64,000 nucleotides of DNA from Embleya sp045207655 (GTDB taxonomy: Bacteria; Actinomycetota; Actinomycetes; Streptomycetales; Streptomycetaceae). The stretch is from assembly GCF_045207655.1 (NCBI RefSeq), contig NZ_CP108784.1:2418001-2482000 (forward strand), written 5' to 3'. How positions within the stretch are numbered: position 1 is the stretch's first letter; the number at the start of each line of letters is the position of its first letter. Both the position numbers and the translations under genes were made by a program. The notes below the pieces were generated by a model. It worked only from the letters and a program-made list of their open reading frames with translations, had not been told where the DNA came from and ran no database searches. This document shows, piece by piece, positions 55,354 through 64,000 of the stretch.

Positions 55354-56538
55354 ATGAATGCGCCGCGCACTCTTCTCGTCAAGATCTTCGGCAAGGACCG
55401 GCCGGGGGTGACGTCGAGCCTCTTCGAGATCCTGGCCGGCCACTCCGTCGAGGTCGTCGACGTCGAGCAGACCGTCACCCGGGGCCGGCTCACGCTGTGC
55501 GTCCTGATCACCACGCCGGCCGACGAGGGCCGGCTGCGGGCCGGCGTGCACCGCTGGGCGGACGGCGAGCGGCTGGAGGCGGAGATCCTCTCCGGCGTCG
55601 GCGACAACCGCCCGCGCGGCGAGGGCCGCTCGCACGTCACCGTCCTGGGCCACCCGCTGGAGGCCACCGCGTTCGCCGGGATAGCGCACCGGATCGCGGC
55701 CACCGGCGCCAACATCGACCGGATCTTCCGCCTCGCCAAGTACCCGGTGACCGCGATCGAGCTCCAGGTCTCCGGCGTCGAGACGGACAAGCTGCGCCTG
55801 GAACTGGCCACCGAGGCGGCCGAGCGCCGGGTGGACATCGCGGTCCAGCCCTCGGGGCTGCGCCGCCGGGCCAAGCGGCTGATCGTGATGGACGTCGACT
55901 CGACCCTGATCCAGGGCGAGGTGATCGAGCTGCTGGCCGAACACGCCGGCTGCCTGGACCAGGTGGCCGAGGTGACCGCCGCCGCGATGCGCGGCGAGTT
56001 GGACTTCGCCGAGTCGCTGCACGCTCGGGTGGCACTGCTGGCCGGGCTGGACGAGGACGCCATAGACAAGGTCCGCGAGCAGGTCGTGCTCACCCGCGGC
56101 GCGCGCACCCTGGTCCGCACGCTCAAGCGGCTCGGCTACCAGGTGGGCATCGTCTCGGGCGGGTTCACCCAGGTCACCGACGCGCTGGTGGAGCGGCTCG
56201 GGCTCGACTACAGCGCGGCCAACACCCTCGAGGTGGTGGACGGCAAGCTCACCGGGCGCGTGGTCGGCGAGATCGTGGACCGGGCGGGCAAGGCCCGGCT
56301 GCTGCGCCGCTTCGCGGCCGAGGCGGGCGTCCCGCTGACCGCGACGGTGGCCATCGGCGACGGCGCGAACGACCTGGACATGCTCAACGCCGCGGGTCTG
56401 GGCGTGGCCTTCAACGCGAAGCCGGTGGTCCGCGAGGCCGCCGACACGGCGGTCAACGTGCCGTTCCTGGACACCGTGCTGTTCCTGCTCGGCGTCACCC
56501 GCGACGAGATCGAGGCGGCCGACGCCGCCGACGTGTAG
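55354..56538 (+). CDS. serB: Phosphoserine phosphatase
   Basis: 394 residues. It makes serine from phosphoserine. Two N-terminal ACT-type regulatory regions (about residues 5-80 and 94-165) precede the HAD catalytic domain: nucleophile motif DVDSTLIQGE (Asp180, Asp182), the motif around VSGGFTQV, and AIGDGANDLDML. This long ACT-containing form is common in actinobacteria. A tandem hairpin terminator follows the stop. Confidence 0.96.
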   Translation: MNAPRTLLVKIFGKDRPGVTSSLFEILAGHSVEVVDVEQTVTRGRLTLCVLITTPADEGRLRAGVHRWADGERLEAEILSGVGDNRPRGEGRSHVTVLGHPLEATAFAGIAHRIAATGANIDRIFRLAKYPVTAIELQVSGVETDKLRLELATEAAERRVDIAVQPSGLRRRAKRLIVMDVDSTLIQGEVIELLAEHAGCLDQVAEVTAAAMRGELDFAESLHARVALLAGLDEDAIDKVREQVVLTRGARTLVRTLKRLGYQVGIVSGGFTQVTDALVERLGLDYSAANTLEVVDGKLTGRVVGEIVDRAGKARLLRRFAAEAGVPLTATVAIGDGANDLDMLNAAGLGVAFNAKPVVREAADTAVNVPFLDTVLFLLGVTRDEIEAADAADV

Positions 56539-56567
56539 CGCCGAACCGGGACACGCGTCCCGCGACG

Positions 56568-56608
56568 TCGAACGCCGGACGGGCCGAGTGCGGCCGTCCG
56601 GCGTTCGA
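56568..56608 (+). terminator. Terminator hairpin 1 after serB
   Basis: TCGAACGCCGGACGG (56568-56582) pairs perfectly with CCGTCCGGCGTTCGA (56594-56608), a 15-bp stem with an 11-nt loop. It has no T-tract. Confidence 0.75.
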
Positions 56609-56609
56609 G

Positions 56610-56648
56610 GCGGTGCTTCGAGGCGGTGTCTCGAAGCACCGCTTTTTT
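56610..56648 (+). terminator. Intrinsic terminator 2 after serB
   Basis: GCGGTGCTTCGAG (56610-56622) and CTCGAAGCACCGC (56630-56642), a perfect 13-bp stem with a 7-nt loop, followed by TTTTTT. A textbook rho-independent terminator on the plus strand. Confidence 0.93.
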
Positions 56649-56657
56649 CGCGGCGGG

Positions 56658-57173
56658 TCAGGACTCGGGCGTGCTGAACCTGGTCAGGTGGGCCGAGCGT
56701 TCCCGAAGGTCGGCCCACGGGGTGTGCAGGCTCAGCACCGACACGGCCGAGGTCGGGTACTTCTCCCGGAGCCGGGCCAGCGTGTCGTCCTCGCCGCTGC
56801 CCGCCAACGCGTTGACCAGCGTGGCCACGCCCGGGTTGTGCCCGATCAGCAGCAGCGTGTCGACCTCGTCGGGGGTCTCCTGGACGAGGTACAGCAGCGC
56901 CTGCGCGCTCGCCTCGTACACCCGCTCGTCGTAGATCGTGTGCGGCTTGTGGTCGTAGACCTTGCCCACGAGACGCCAGGTCTCCCGGGTGCGTACGGCC
57001 GGCGAGCACACCACCAGATCGGGGGTGATGCCCTGGTCGAGCAGCCGGTGCCCGGTCTCGGCGGCGTCCTTGCGGCCGCGTTCGGCGAGGGGTCGCTCGT
57101 GGTCCGGCCCGTCGGGCCACTCGGCCTTCGCGTGCCTCATCACCACAAGATTGCGCTGTCGGTGGGATGCCAT
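56658..57173 (-). CDS. SixA-like histidine phosphatase
   Basis: 171 residues. The phosphohistidine catalytic motif is in LVVMRHAKAEW, and the second His in LLLIGHNPGVA, as in SixA-type phosphatases of the RHG superfamily. E. coli SixA acts on phosphohistidine of signalling or PTS proteins; the target here is unknown. The ATG at 57173 is the natural start. Confidence 0.92.
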   Translation of the reverse strand: MASHRQRNLVVMRHAKAEWPDGPDHERPLAERGRKDAAETGHRLLDQGITPDLVVCSPAVRTRETWRLVGKVYDHKPHTIYDERVYEASAQALLYLVQETPDEVDTLLLIGHNPGVATLVNALAGSGEDDTLARLREKYPTSAVSVLSLHTPWADLRERSAHLTRFSTPES

Positions 57174-57213
57174 GGGTTCAGCCTCTCAGACATCGGCCTT
57201 TGTGCACTGCGGG

Positions 57214-57260
57214 TCGGCGCCTCGGCACACGATTGATTCGGCACCTCGGCACACGATCGA
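57214..57260. repeat. Direct repeat of about 23 bp
   Basis: Two copies of TCGGCGCCTCGGCACACGAT-type sequence (57214-57236 and 57238-57260) stand in the gap between the mmpL and sixA-like genes. No role is apparent. Confidence 0.7.
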
Positions 57261-57310
57261 CGGGACCGCCGGCGCCGGCCGGATCGCGTCGGTGGAGCCG
57301 ACACGCACGA

Positions 57311-57342
57311 CGGGTCGGGACCGAGTATCCGGTCCCGACCCG
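57311..57342 (-). terminator. Hairpin after the MMPL gene
   Basis: CGGGTCGGGACCG (57311-57323) and CGGTCCCGACCCG (57330-57342) form a perfect 13-bp stem with a 6-nt loop, about 64 nt after the mmpL stop. No T-tract is seen. Confidence 0.7.
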
Positions 57343-57405
57343 CGCTTTGCTCGGATCTACAGGGTGGTCACCGCCAGGATCCCTCCGGCGGCGGTCCGGT
57401 TCGGG

Positions 57406-59757
57406 TCAGCCGACCGGCGGCTGCGGGATCCGGCGCGACCGGGACACGCCCTCGTCGTATCCGGTCGTCCCCGGGTGCGCCGGCTCGTGGCTCGGCGAGG
57501 CGTAGCCGTTGGCCCCGGCGTACGCGGGAACCGGCCGGGCGGCGGGGGCCGGCACGTCGACCGCCTCGTCGCCGTGGTCCATCTGCGGCAGCCAGTTCAG
57601 CCAGCGGGGCAGGTACCAGTTGTGGTCGCCGAGCAGGCTCATCACGGCCGGGAGCAGCAGACCGCGGATGATCGTCGCGTCCAGCAGGACCGCGACCGCC
57701 AGACCGACACCGAACTGCTTCATCGACTGCATCGACAGGGTGCCGAAGACCGCGAACACCGCGACCATGATCGTCGCCGCGCTGGTCACCACGCCCGCGG
57801 TGGTGCGGATGCCGTGCGACACGGCGGACTTGGTGTCCATGCCCTTGTCGTAGGCCTCACGGATGCGCGAGACCACGAACACGTGGTAGTCCATCGACAG
57901 GCCGAACAGGATCACGAACAGGAACATCGGGATCCAGGAGACGACCGCGCCGGGTGCGTCCGTGCCGACCAGGAAGTCGCCGTAGCCGTGCTGGAAGACC
58001 AGCGTCATCACACCGTAGGCGGCACCCACCGACAGCAGGTTGAGCACGATCGCGGTGACCGCGATGGCGATCGAGCGGAACGAGACCAGCATGAGCAGGA
58101 AGGCGAAGCCGAGCACGAAGGCGAAGATCGGCAACCGCGCGTCGGCGAGCTTGTCGTTGAAGTCCTTGGAGCCGGCGGTGTTACCGGTCACCGGGGCGTC
58201 CACGCCGTCCAGCTTGCCCAGCGTGTTCGGGATGATCTTGTCGCGCAGCGTGGACAGGGCCTTGTCGCTGGTCGAGTCGTTGCCACTGCCGGCGAGCGGG
58301 ACCGAGACCTTGAAGACGTTGGTGGTGCCCTGGCGCTCGACCTCGATCGGCTCGTGCATGCGACCACTGGCGACCGCCTCGCGGCGCAGGTCGTCGAACG
58401 CGGCGGCGAGCTTGGGGTCGTCCGGGTTCTGCGCCTTGACCACGATCTGGGCGGGCGCCGGACCACCGGGGAACGCCTTCTCGATGTGCTGGTAGGTCTG
58501 CACGATCGACAGCGAGGTCGGCAGTTCCTTGTCGATCGGCAGCTCGGAGGTCTTCATGGCGAACATCGGGATGGTCAGCGCGACGAGCAGGCCGCCGGCG
58601 AGCACCGTGGTGGCCCTGGGTCGGTTGAGCACGACGCCCAGGATCTTGCCCCAGATCTTGCTGCCCTCGGTGGGACGGCGCATCTTGGCCAGCCCGGGGA
58701 TCTTGCCCAGGTCGACCCGGTCACCCAGCATCGACAGGATCGCGGGCAGCACGGTGAGCGAACCGAGCACCGCGGTGAGCACGACCAGGATGGTCGCGGA
58801 GGCCATCGACTTGAACTCGCTGATCCCGGACAGGAGCAGGCCGGCCATCGCGACCATGACGGTGATGCCGGAGATCAGCACGGACCGGCCGGAGGTGGCG
58901 GCGGCGATCCGCAGCGCGGTCTCCGGGTCGCGTCCCTTGGCCCGCTCCTCACGCTCACGGCGCAGGTAGAACATGCAGTAGTCGACGCCGACGGCCAGGC
59001 CGATCAGCAGCATCACCGACTGCGCGTTGTCGCCGACGGGCATCAGGTGGCTGCTCAGCGCGAGCAGGCCGCCGGCCGCGACGAACGCGGTCAGCGCGAG
59101 GGCCACCGGCAGGAGGGCGGCGACGACGGCGCCGAACGCGACGAGCAGGATGCCGAGCGCGAGCGGGACGGCGGTCCATTCGGCCCGGGTGAAGTCCTTG
59201 GCGATGGTGTCCTCGAACCACTTGTCGCCGCTGGCGTCACCGAACTGCTCGATCGCCACGTCGGGGTGCGCCTTGCGGGCCTCGGCCACCGCGTCCAGCA
59301 CGGGCTGGATGTTGTCGACGGCCTTGTCCTCCTCACCCGCCATGTCGAACTGGATGAGCGCCGAGTGCTTGTCCGCGGACAGGCCCCCCTCGGTCTCGTA
59401 CGGCGAGCGCATGTGCTCCGTCGCCGGACCCTTGTTGCCCTTGATCTGCACGGCGTTGACGCGGTTGATCACGTCGTCGACGGCGGCCCGGAACCTCGCG
59501 TCCAGGGCGGGCAGCGTGTCGCTGCGCACCAGCACCATCTCGCCGGCGGGTTCCTTGATCCCCGCCTCGTCGATGATCTGCGCGGCCCGCCTGGACTCCC
59601 CCACGCCCTGGTCGACCTTGGTGATCTCCTGCGACCCCGCCATGTTGCCGATGACGACGGCGAGGACCACGAACAGCAGCCACCCGAATACCGCCGTCTT
59701 GCGATGCTGTGCGCTCCAGCCACCGATCGAGGCGGCGAAATTACGCCTGGATGCCAT
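57406..59757 (-). CDS. MMPL-family membrane transporter
   Basis: 783 residues. An RND-like exporter with a membrane helix near the N-terminus (TAVFGWLLFVVLAVVIGNMA), a large extracellular loop, five helices, a second loop and five more helices. Characteristic segments are AVGVDYCMFYLRREREERA and FGLSMDYHVFVVSRIREAYD. Family members export lipids, pigments or drugs. The C-terminus is a 60-residue Pro/Ala/Gly tail. The ATG at 59757 is chosen; an AGGAG lies about 10 nt upstream. A palindrome at 59884-59899 may be its operator. Confidence 0.94.
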   Translation of the reverse strand: MASRRNFAASIGGWSAQHRKTAVFGWLLFVVLAVVIGNMAGSQEITKVDQGVGESRRAAQIIDEAGIKEPAGEMVLVRSDTLPALDARFRAAVDDVINRVNAVQIKGNKGPATEHMRSPYETEGGLSADKHSALIQFDMAGEEDKAVDNIQPVLDAVAEARKAHPDVAIEQFGDASGDKWFEDTIAKDFTRAEWTAVPLALGILLVAFGAVVAALLPVALALTAFVAAGGLLALSSHLMPVGDNAQSVMLLIGLAVGVDYCMFYLRREREERAKGRDPETALRIAAATSGRSVLISGITVMVAMAGLLLSGISEFKSMASATILVVLTAVLGSLTVLPAILSMLGDRVDLGKIPGLAKMRRPTEGSKIWGKILGVVLNRPRATTVLAGGLLVALTIPMFAMKTSELPIDKELPTSLSIVQTYQHIEKAFPGGPAPAQIVVKAQNPDDPKLAAAFDDLRREAVASGRMHEPIEVERQGTTNVFKVSVPLAGSGNDSTSDKALSTLRDKIIPNTLGKLDGVDAPVTGNTAGSKDFNDKLADARLPIFAFVLGFAFLLMLVSFRSIAIAVTAIVLNLLSVGAAYGVMTLVFQHGYGDFLVGTDAPGAVVSWIPMFLFVILFGLSMDYHVFVVSRIREAYDKGMDTKSAVSHGIRTTAGVVTSAATIMVAVFAVFGTLSMQSMKQFGVGLAVAVLLDATIIRGLLLPAVMSLLGDHNWYLPRWLNWLPQMDHGDEAVDVPAPAARPVPAYAGANGYASPSHEPAHPGTTGYDEGVSRSRRIPQPPVG

Positions 59758-60176
59758 GGGTCCCCGCTCCTGTGTTCTCCGTCGGCCGAGGGTTTCCTCG
59801 ACACGGAAAAAGGTATTGGCGGGCAACCGGGGGTCACATCCTGCGGACAGGTGTCTTGATCGGGGGGCAGGCACCCCTGCGTAGTAGGGCTGGCCCTACC
59901 CCTGAGAACGAGCCTCGTGGTGACCAGTCGGGGCATATCGGGATGCGTGTAAGGGGAAGCTTCCGTGATCAAGTCGCTGACCTGCGCAAACGCCGATGTC
60001 GCCAGTCGGGGGATGGAGACATCGGACGAGGGCCGACACGTGTGCACAACGCCCGGGGAGAGGTGGGGAGTTCCCCACCGCCCGGACCGGCTCCACGCCG
60101 ACGGGCGTTCACCCGCCGGGGCACGACCCCGCCCCGCCGGTCGGTCCGACGGGGCGGGTCTGCGAAACTCGATGCC
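59758..60176. promoter_or_regulatory. 419-bp divergent control region
   Basis: Separates mmpL from the small membrane protein gene. It contains the palindrome at 59884-59899. No gene with a normal codon pattern is seen. Confidence 0.55.
59884..59899. promoter_or_regulatory. Putative operator palindrome upstream of mmpL
   Basis: GTAGGGCTGGCCCTAC has perfect 7-bp arms around TG, 127 bp from the mmpL start. Such sites are often bound by TetR-family regulators of exporters; no TetR gene is adjacent, so the regulator is unknown. Confidence 0.5.
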
Positions 60177-60482
60177 ATGGCTGCTACATCTGGCGAATCC
60201 TCCAAGGAGCGGTACGAGCGGGCCATGGCCGCTCGCAAGGCCCGCGAGGAGCGCACCCACGCGGAGGAAGTCGCGCGGTCGAACGCACGCAACGAGATCC
60301 TCGCCCGCAAGGCCGCCGAGGCCGCCGCGTCCGGCGCGGACGACGAGATCCGCCAGACGGTGCTGGCGCCGCCGGACCCGAACAAGTCCTCCGCCAAGCA
60401 GCTCGGCGGCATCCTGGGCATCATGCTGCTGATCACCGTGCTGATCGGCATCGCCGCGACGATCGCCGCCGCGACCGGCTGA
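60177..60482 (+). CDS. Small single-pass membrane protein
   Basis: 101 residues. A charged helical N-terminal part (SSKERYERAMAARKAREERT, then ARNEILARKAAEAAAS) precedes one membrane helix near the C-terminus (LGGILGIMLLITVLIGIAAT). It looks like a C-tail-anchored protein with the charged domain in the cytoplasm. No family is recognised. There is no clear Shine-Dalgarno before the ATG at 60177. Confidence 0.75.
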   Translation: MAATSGESSKERYERAMAARKAREERTHAEEVARSNARNEILARKAAEAAASGADDEIRQTVLAPPDPNKSSAKQLGGILGIMLLITVLIGIAATIAAATG

Positions 60483-60580
60483 GCGGTTCTCCGCCCGCCC
60501 ACCCGGGCCGCTCCCGGACGGGGTCGCGGTCCCACGGGCGACGACGCGCCCGTCCCGATCCCGCGGCCCCTACGACACAG

Positions 60581-60608
60581 CCCGACCGCCGCGACCTGTC
60601 GGGTCGGG
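60581..60608. terminator. Weak hairpin between convergent genes
   Basis: CCCGACC (60581-60587) and GGTCGGG (60602-60608) form a 7-bp stem in the 151-bp gap between the small membrane protein gene and fabI. Possible bidirectional terminator. Confidence 0.35.
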
Positions 60609-60633
60609 CGATCGGGCTGCGGAGTGGGTCCGA

Positions 60634-61413
60634 CTACGCGCCGATGGCGTGCAGTCCGCCGTCGACGTGGATGACCTCGCCCGTGGTCTTGGGGAACCAG
60701 TCGGACAGCAGCGCGCACACGCCCCGGGCGGCCGGGTCCGCGTCGCGCAGGTCCCAACCCAGCGGGGCCTTCTCGTTCCAGACACCCTCGAACTTCTCGA
60801 AGCCGGGGATGCTGTTCGCGGCCATCGTCTTGACCGGGCCCGAGGAGATCAGGTTGACCCGGATGTTCTTCTCGCCCAGGTACTTGGCCAGGTAGCGCGA
60901 GGTCGACTCGAGCGCGCCCTTGGCGACACCCATCCAGTCGTAGCCCGGCCACGCCACCTGCGCGTCGAAGTCGAGGCCGACGACCGAGCCGCCGGTGCCC
61001 TTGTTCGCCTCGATCAGCGGCAGGCAGGCCATCGTCAGCGACTTCAGCGAGTACGCCGAGACCTGCACGGCCGTGGCCACGTCGGCCCACTCGGTGTTGA
61101 GGAAGTTGCCGCCGAGCGCGTCCTTGGGTCCGAACGCGATCGAGTGCACGACGCCGTCGAGCGAGGGCACGTGCGCGCGCACGTTGTCCGCGAGCGCCGC
61201 GAGGTGTTCGGGGTTCTGCACGTCGAGCTCGATCACCGGGGCCGGCTTGGGCAGCCGGTTCGCGATCCGGTTGACCAGCGAGAGCCGGCCGAATCCGGTC
61301 AGTACGACCTCGGCGCCCTCCTCCTGGGCCCGCTTGGCGACGTGGAAGCCGATCGAGGCGTCGGTGATGACGCCGGTGACGAGAATGCGCTTGCCCGCAA
61401 GCAGGTCGCCCAT
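60634..61413 (-). CDS. fabI: Enoyl-[acyl-carrier-protein] reductase (NADH)
   Basis: 259 residues of the FabI/InhA SDR type. It performs the last reduction of fatty-acid elongation. The cofactor site GVITDASIGFHVAKRAQEEG and the catalytic YxxxxxxK in YDWMGVAKGALES (preceded by the VSAYSLKSL segment) are present. The ATG at 61413 lies 4 nt after the fabG stop; a TTG at 61434 would overlap fabG. It forms an operon with fabG, like fabG1-inhA of mycobacteria. Confidence 0.96.
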   Translation of the reverse strand: MGDLLAGKRILVTGVITDASIGFHVAKRAQEEGAEVVLTGFGRLSLVNRIANRLPKPAPVIELDVQNPEHLAALADNVRAHVPSLDGVVHSIAFGPKDALGGNFLNTEWADVATAVQVSAYSLKSLTMACLPLIEANKGTGGSVVGLDFDAQVAWPGYDWMGVAKGALESTSRYLAKYLGEKNIRVNLISSGPVKTMAANSIPGFEKFEGVWNEKAPLGWDLRDADPAARGVCALLSDWFPKTTGEVIHVDGGLHAIGA

Positions 61414-61417
61414 GAGT

Positions 61418-62122
61418 TCAGTGCCCCATTCCAAGTCCGCCGTCCACAGGGATGACGGCTCCGGTGATGTACGACGCGGCGTCCGAGGTCAGGAACTTGA
61501 CCACGCCGGCGACCTCGTCCACGTCCGCGTACCGCGCGAGCGGGATCTCCTTGAGGATCTGCGCCTTGCGCTCCTCGCCGAGCACCTCGGTCATCGCGGT
61601 GTCGACGAAGCCGGGCGCCACCACGTTCGTGGTGATGTTGCGCGACCCCAGCTCGCGCGCGATCGAGCGGGCGAACCCGACCAGACCGGCCTTGGATGCC
61701 GCGTAGTTGGCCTGGCCCGCCGAACCGAGCAGCCCGACCACCGACGAGATCAGCACGATGCGACCCTTGCGGGCCCGCAGCATGCCCTTGCTCGCCCGCT
61801 TGACCACCCGGAACGTGCCGGTCAGGTTGGTGTCGACGACGCTGGTGAAGTCCTCTTCGCTCATCCGCAGCAGCAGCGTGTCGCGGGTGATGCCCGCGTT
61901 GGCGATCAACACCTCGACCGGGCCGTGCGCGGCCTCGATCTCCTTGAACGCCTGCTCGACCTGCTCGCCGTCGGTGATGTCGCACCGCACTCCGAGCAGG
62001 CCCTCCGGGGGCTCGCCGGAGCGATACGTGATCGCGACCTTGTCGCCGTCGGCGGCGAAGGCCCGGGCGATGGCCAGGCCGATGCCCCGGTTTCCTCCCG
62101 TGACCAGTACGGACCGGCTCAA
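61418..62122 (-). CDS. fabG: 3-oxoacyl-[acyl-carrier-protein] reductase
   Basis: 234 residues of a classical SDR. The NADPH motif TGGNRGIG is at residues 8-15, then NAGITRD, the catalytic Ser in LISSVVG and YAASKAG. It reduces 3-oxoacyl-ACP in fatty-acid elongation. The start is a TTG at 62122: AAGGAG lies 8 nt upstream and no ATG or GTG precedes the first beta-strand, so the rare start is well supported. Confidence 0.96.
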   Translation of the reverse strand: MSRSVLVTGGNRGIGLAIARAFAADGDKVAITYRSGEPPEGLLGVRCDITDGEQVEQAFKEIEAAHGPVEVLIANAGITRDTLLLRMSEEDFTSVVDTNLTGTFRVVKRASKGMLRARKGRIVLISSVVGLLGSAGQANYAASKAGLVGFARSIARELGSRNITTNVVAPGFVDTAMTEVLGEERKAQILKEIPLARYADVDEVAGVVKFLTSDAASYITGAVIPVDGGLGMGH

Positions 62123-62469
62123 CGGATCACTCCTTTGTCCTCGGATGTCCTGTGGACGCGCGCGCGCAGGCCGTCGGCTTGCGTCACGATGACGCTATCG
62201 GGCTACCCCGGGGTAAGGGGAATCCGGTCCGGGACAGCGTCCGCGGACCGATCGTTGTGGGAACCCGACAAGAGCCGACGGGAACCGGAATCATCGGCTC
62301 CACCGACCGAATCCGGCCGGCCCGCGCGCGACAGGTTTCGTTCCGGTTGTCCGGGCGCAAGACCCGTCCGACCACCGGACCGGTCCGACCGGCAGACCGG
62401 AATGCCGGCGACATCGTGTCTGGTTGACTGAACGACGCGAGCCGACAGGCCGAACGTATGGAGGAATGG
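62123..62469. promoter_or_regulatory. 347-bp divergent region with two palindromes
   Basis: Lies between fabG and tldD. It holds GCGTCACGATGACGC (62181-62195) and TACCCCGGGGTA (62204-62215), both on the fabG side. TAGCGT (minus strand, about 62193-62198) could be the fabG -10. No gene is seen. Confidence 0.55.
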
Positions 62470-63989
<1,520 letters not shown>

Positions 63990-63993
<4 letters not shown>

Positions 63994-64000
63994 GCAGCGG
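63990..64000 (+). CDS. Start of a further gene, probably tldE/pmbA
   Basis: Only ATGAGCAGCGG is in the window. The ATG overlaps the tldD stop (ATGA) and AGGAGG lies 8 nt upstream, so a coupled gene certainly begins here. tldE is the expected partner of tldD, but its identity cannot be read. Confidence 0.5.

Overview
The window is a chromosomal segment of a high-GC actinomycete of the Streptomyces type (Streptomycetaceae-like, e.g. Streptomyces, Embleya or Yinghuangia). This rests on the very high GC at third codon positions, frequent GTG starts, short ATGA/GTGA gene overlaps, several apparently leaderless genes, a 16S-23S-5S operon without spacer tRNAs, and streptomycete-style housekeeping genes (tlyA-nadK-recN, Spo0M, streptophobe-like protein, fabG-fabI, serB).

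Layout. (1) 1-10635: a LacI-controlled carbohydrate module. It holds a lipoprotein-dependent ABC importer (6573-7979, 5405-6358, 4530-5408), an NAD-dependent sugar dehydrogenase/epimerase, an enolase-superfamily sugar-acid dehydratase, the LacI regulator, a truncated FAD oxidoreductase and a divergent Tat-exported glycosidase. Three 14-bp near-palindromes (CTAATnCGCATTAG type) mark the operators: one in front of lacI and two in the importer/glycosidase divergent promoter region. A 73-codon repeat ORF fits exactly between the binding-protein and permease genes. (2) 10842-13366: a small secreted protein and a TetR-cupin-DUF4865 unit. (3) 14071-22359: recN, nadK, tlyA, a coiled-coil Lys/Ala-tailed protein, an SCP2-domain protein, a NagD-like HAD phosphatase, a TPR protein and a DUF1015 protein. 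Two convergent gaps here (13.4-14.0 kb and 22.4-22.85 kb) share a degenerate minisatellite followed by the same roughly 100-bp element.

(4) 22884-25625: a 913-residue protein with about 620 residues of Arg/Asp/Gly/Phe repeats followed by a TPR-like domain and an acidic tail. It lies just downstream of the rRNA operon (5S, 23S, 16S; 25819-31058), whose promoter region (31.35-31.70 kb) holds four extended -10-like boxes. (5) 32084-34183: tyrS and an alkyladenine DNA glycosylase. (6) 34252-43020: Spo0M, then three paralogous membrane-anchored HExxH metallopeptidases and a fourth copy that has lost its catalytic centre, with a PEBP protein and an HNH nuclease interleaved, then a metallophosphoesterase. 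(7) 43232-50596: cobalamin genes cobQ and cobD, a zinc-ribbon protein, a TauE/SafE exporter, an SPFH-NfeD pair, an ABC ATPase and a conserved unknown. (8) 50696-64000: an FHA-FHA-ABC ATPase-permease fusion, a streptophobe-like membrane protein, serB, sixA-like, an MMPL transporter, a small membrane protein, fabI-fabG, tldD and the first codons of a probable tldE.

Most of the window is conserved core genome. The parts that most deserve a second look are the metallopeptidase paralogue cluster with its decaying member, the RGG/FUS-like TPR protein beside the rRNA operon, the low-complexity coding sequence that exactly fills gaps inside operons, and the shared intergenic elements.
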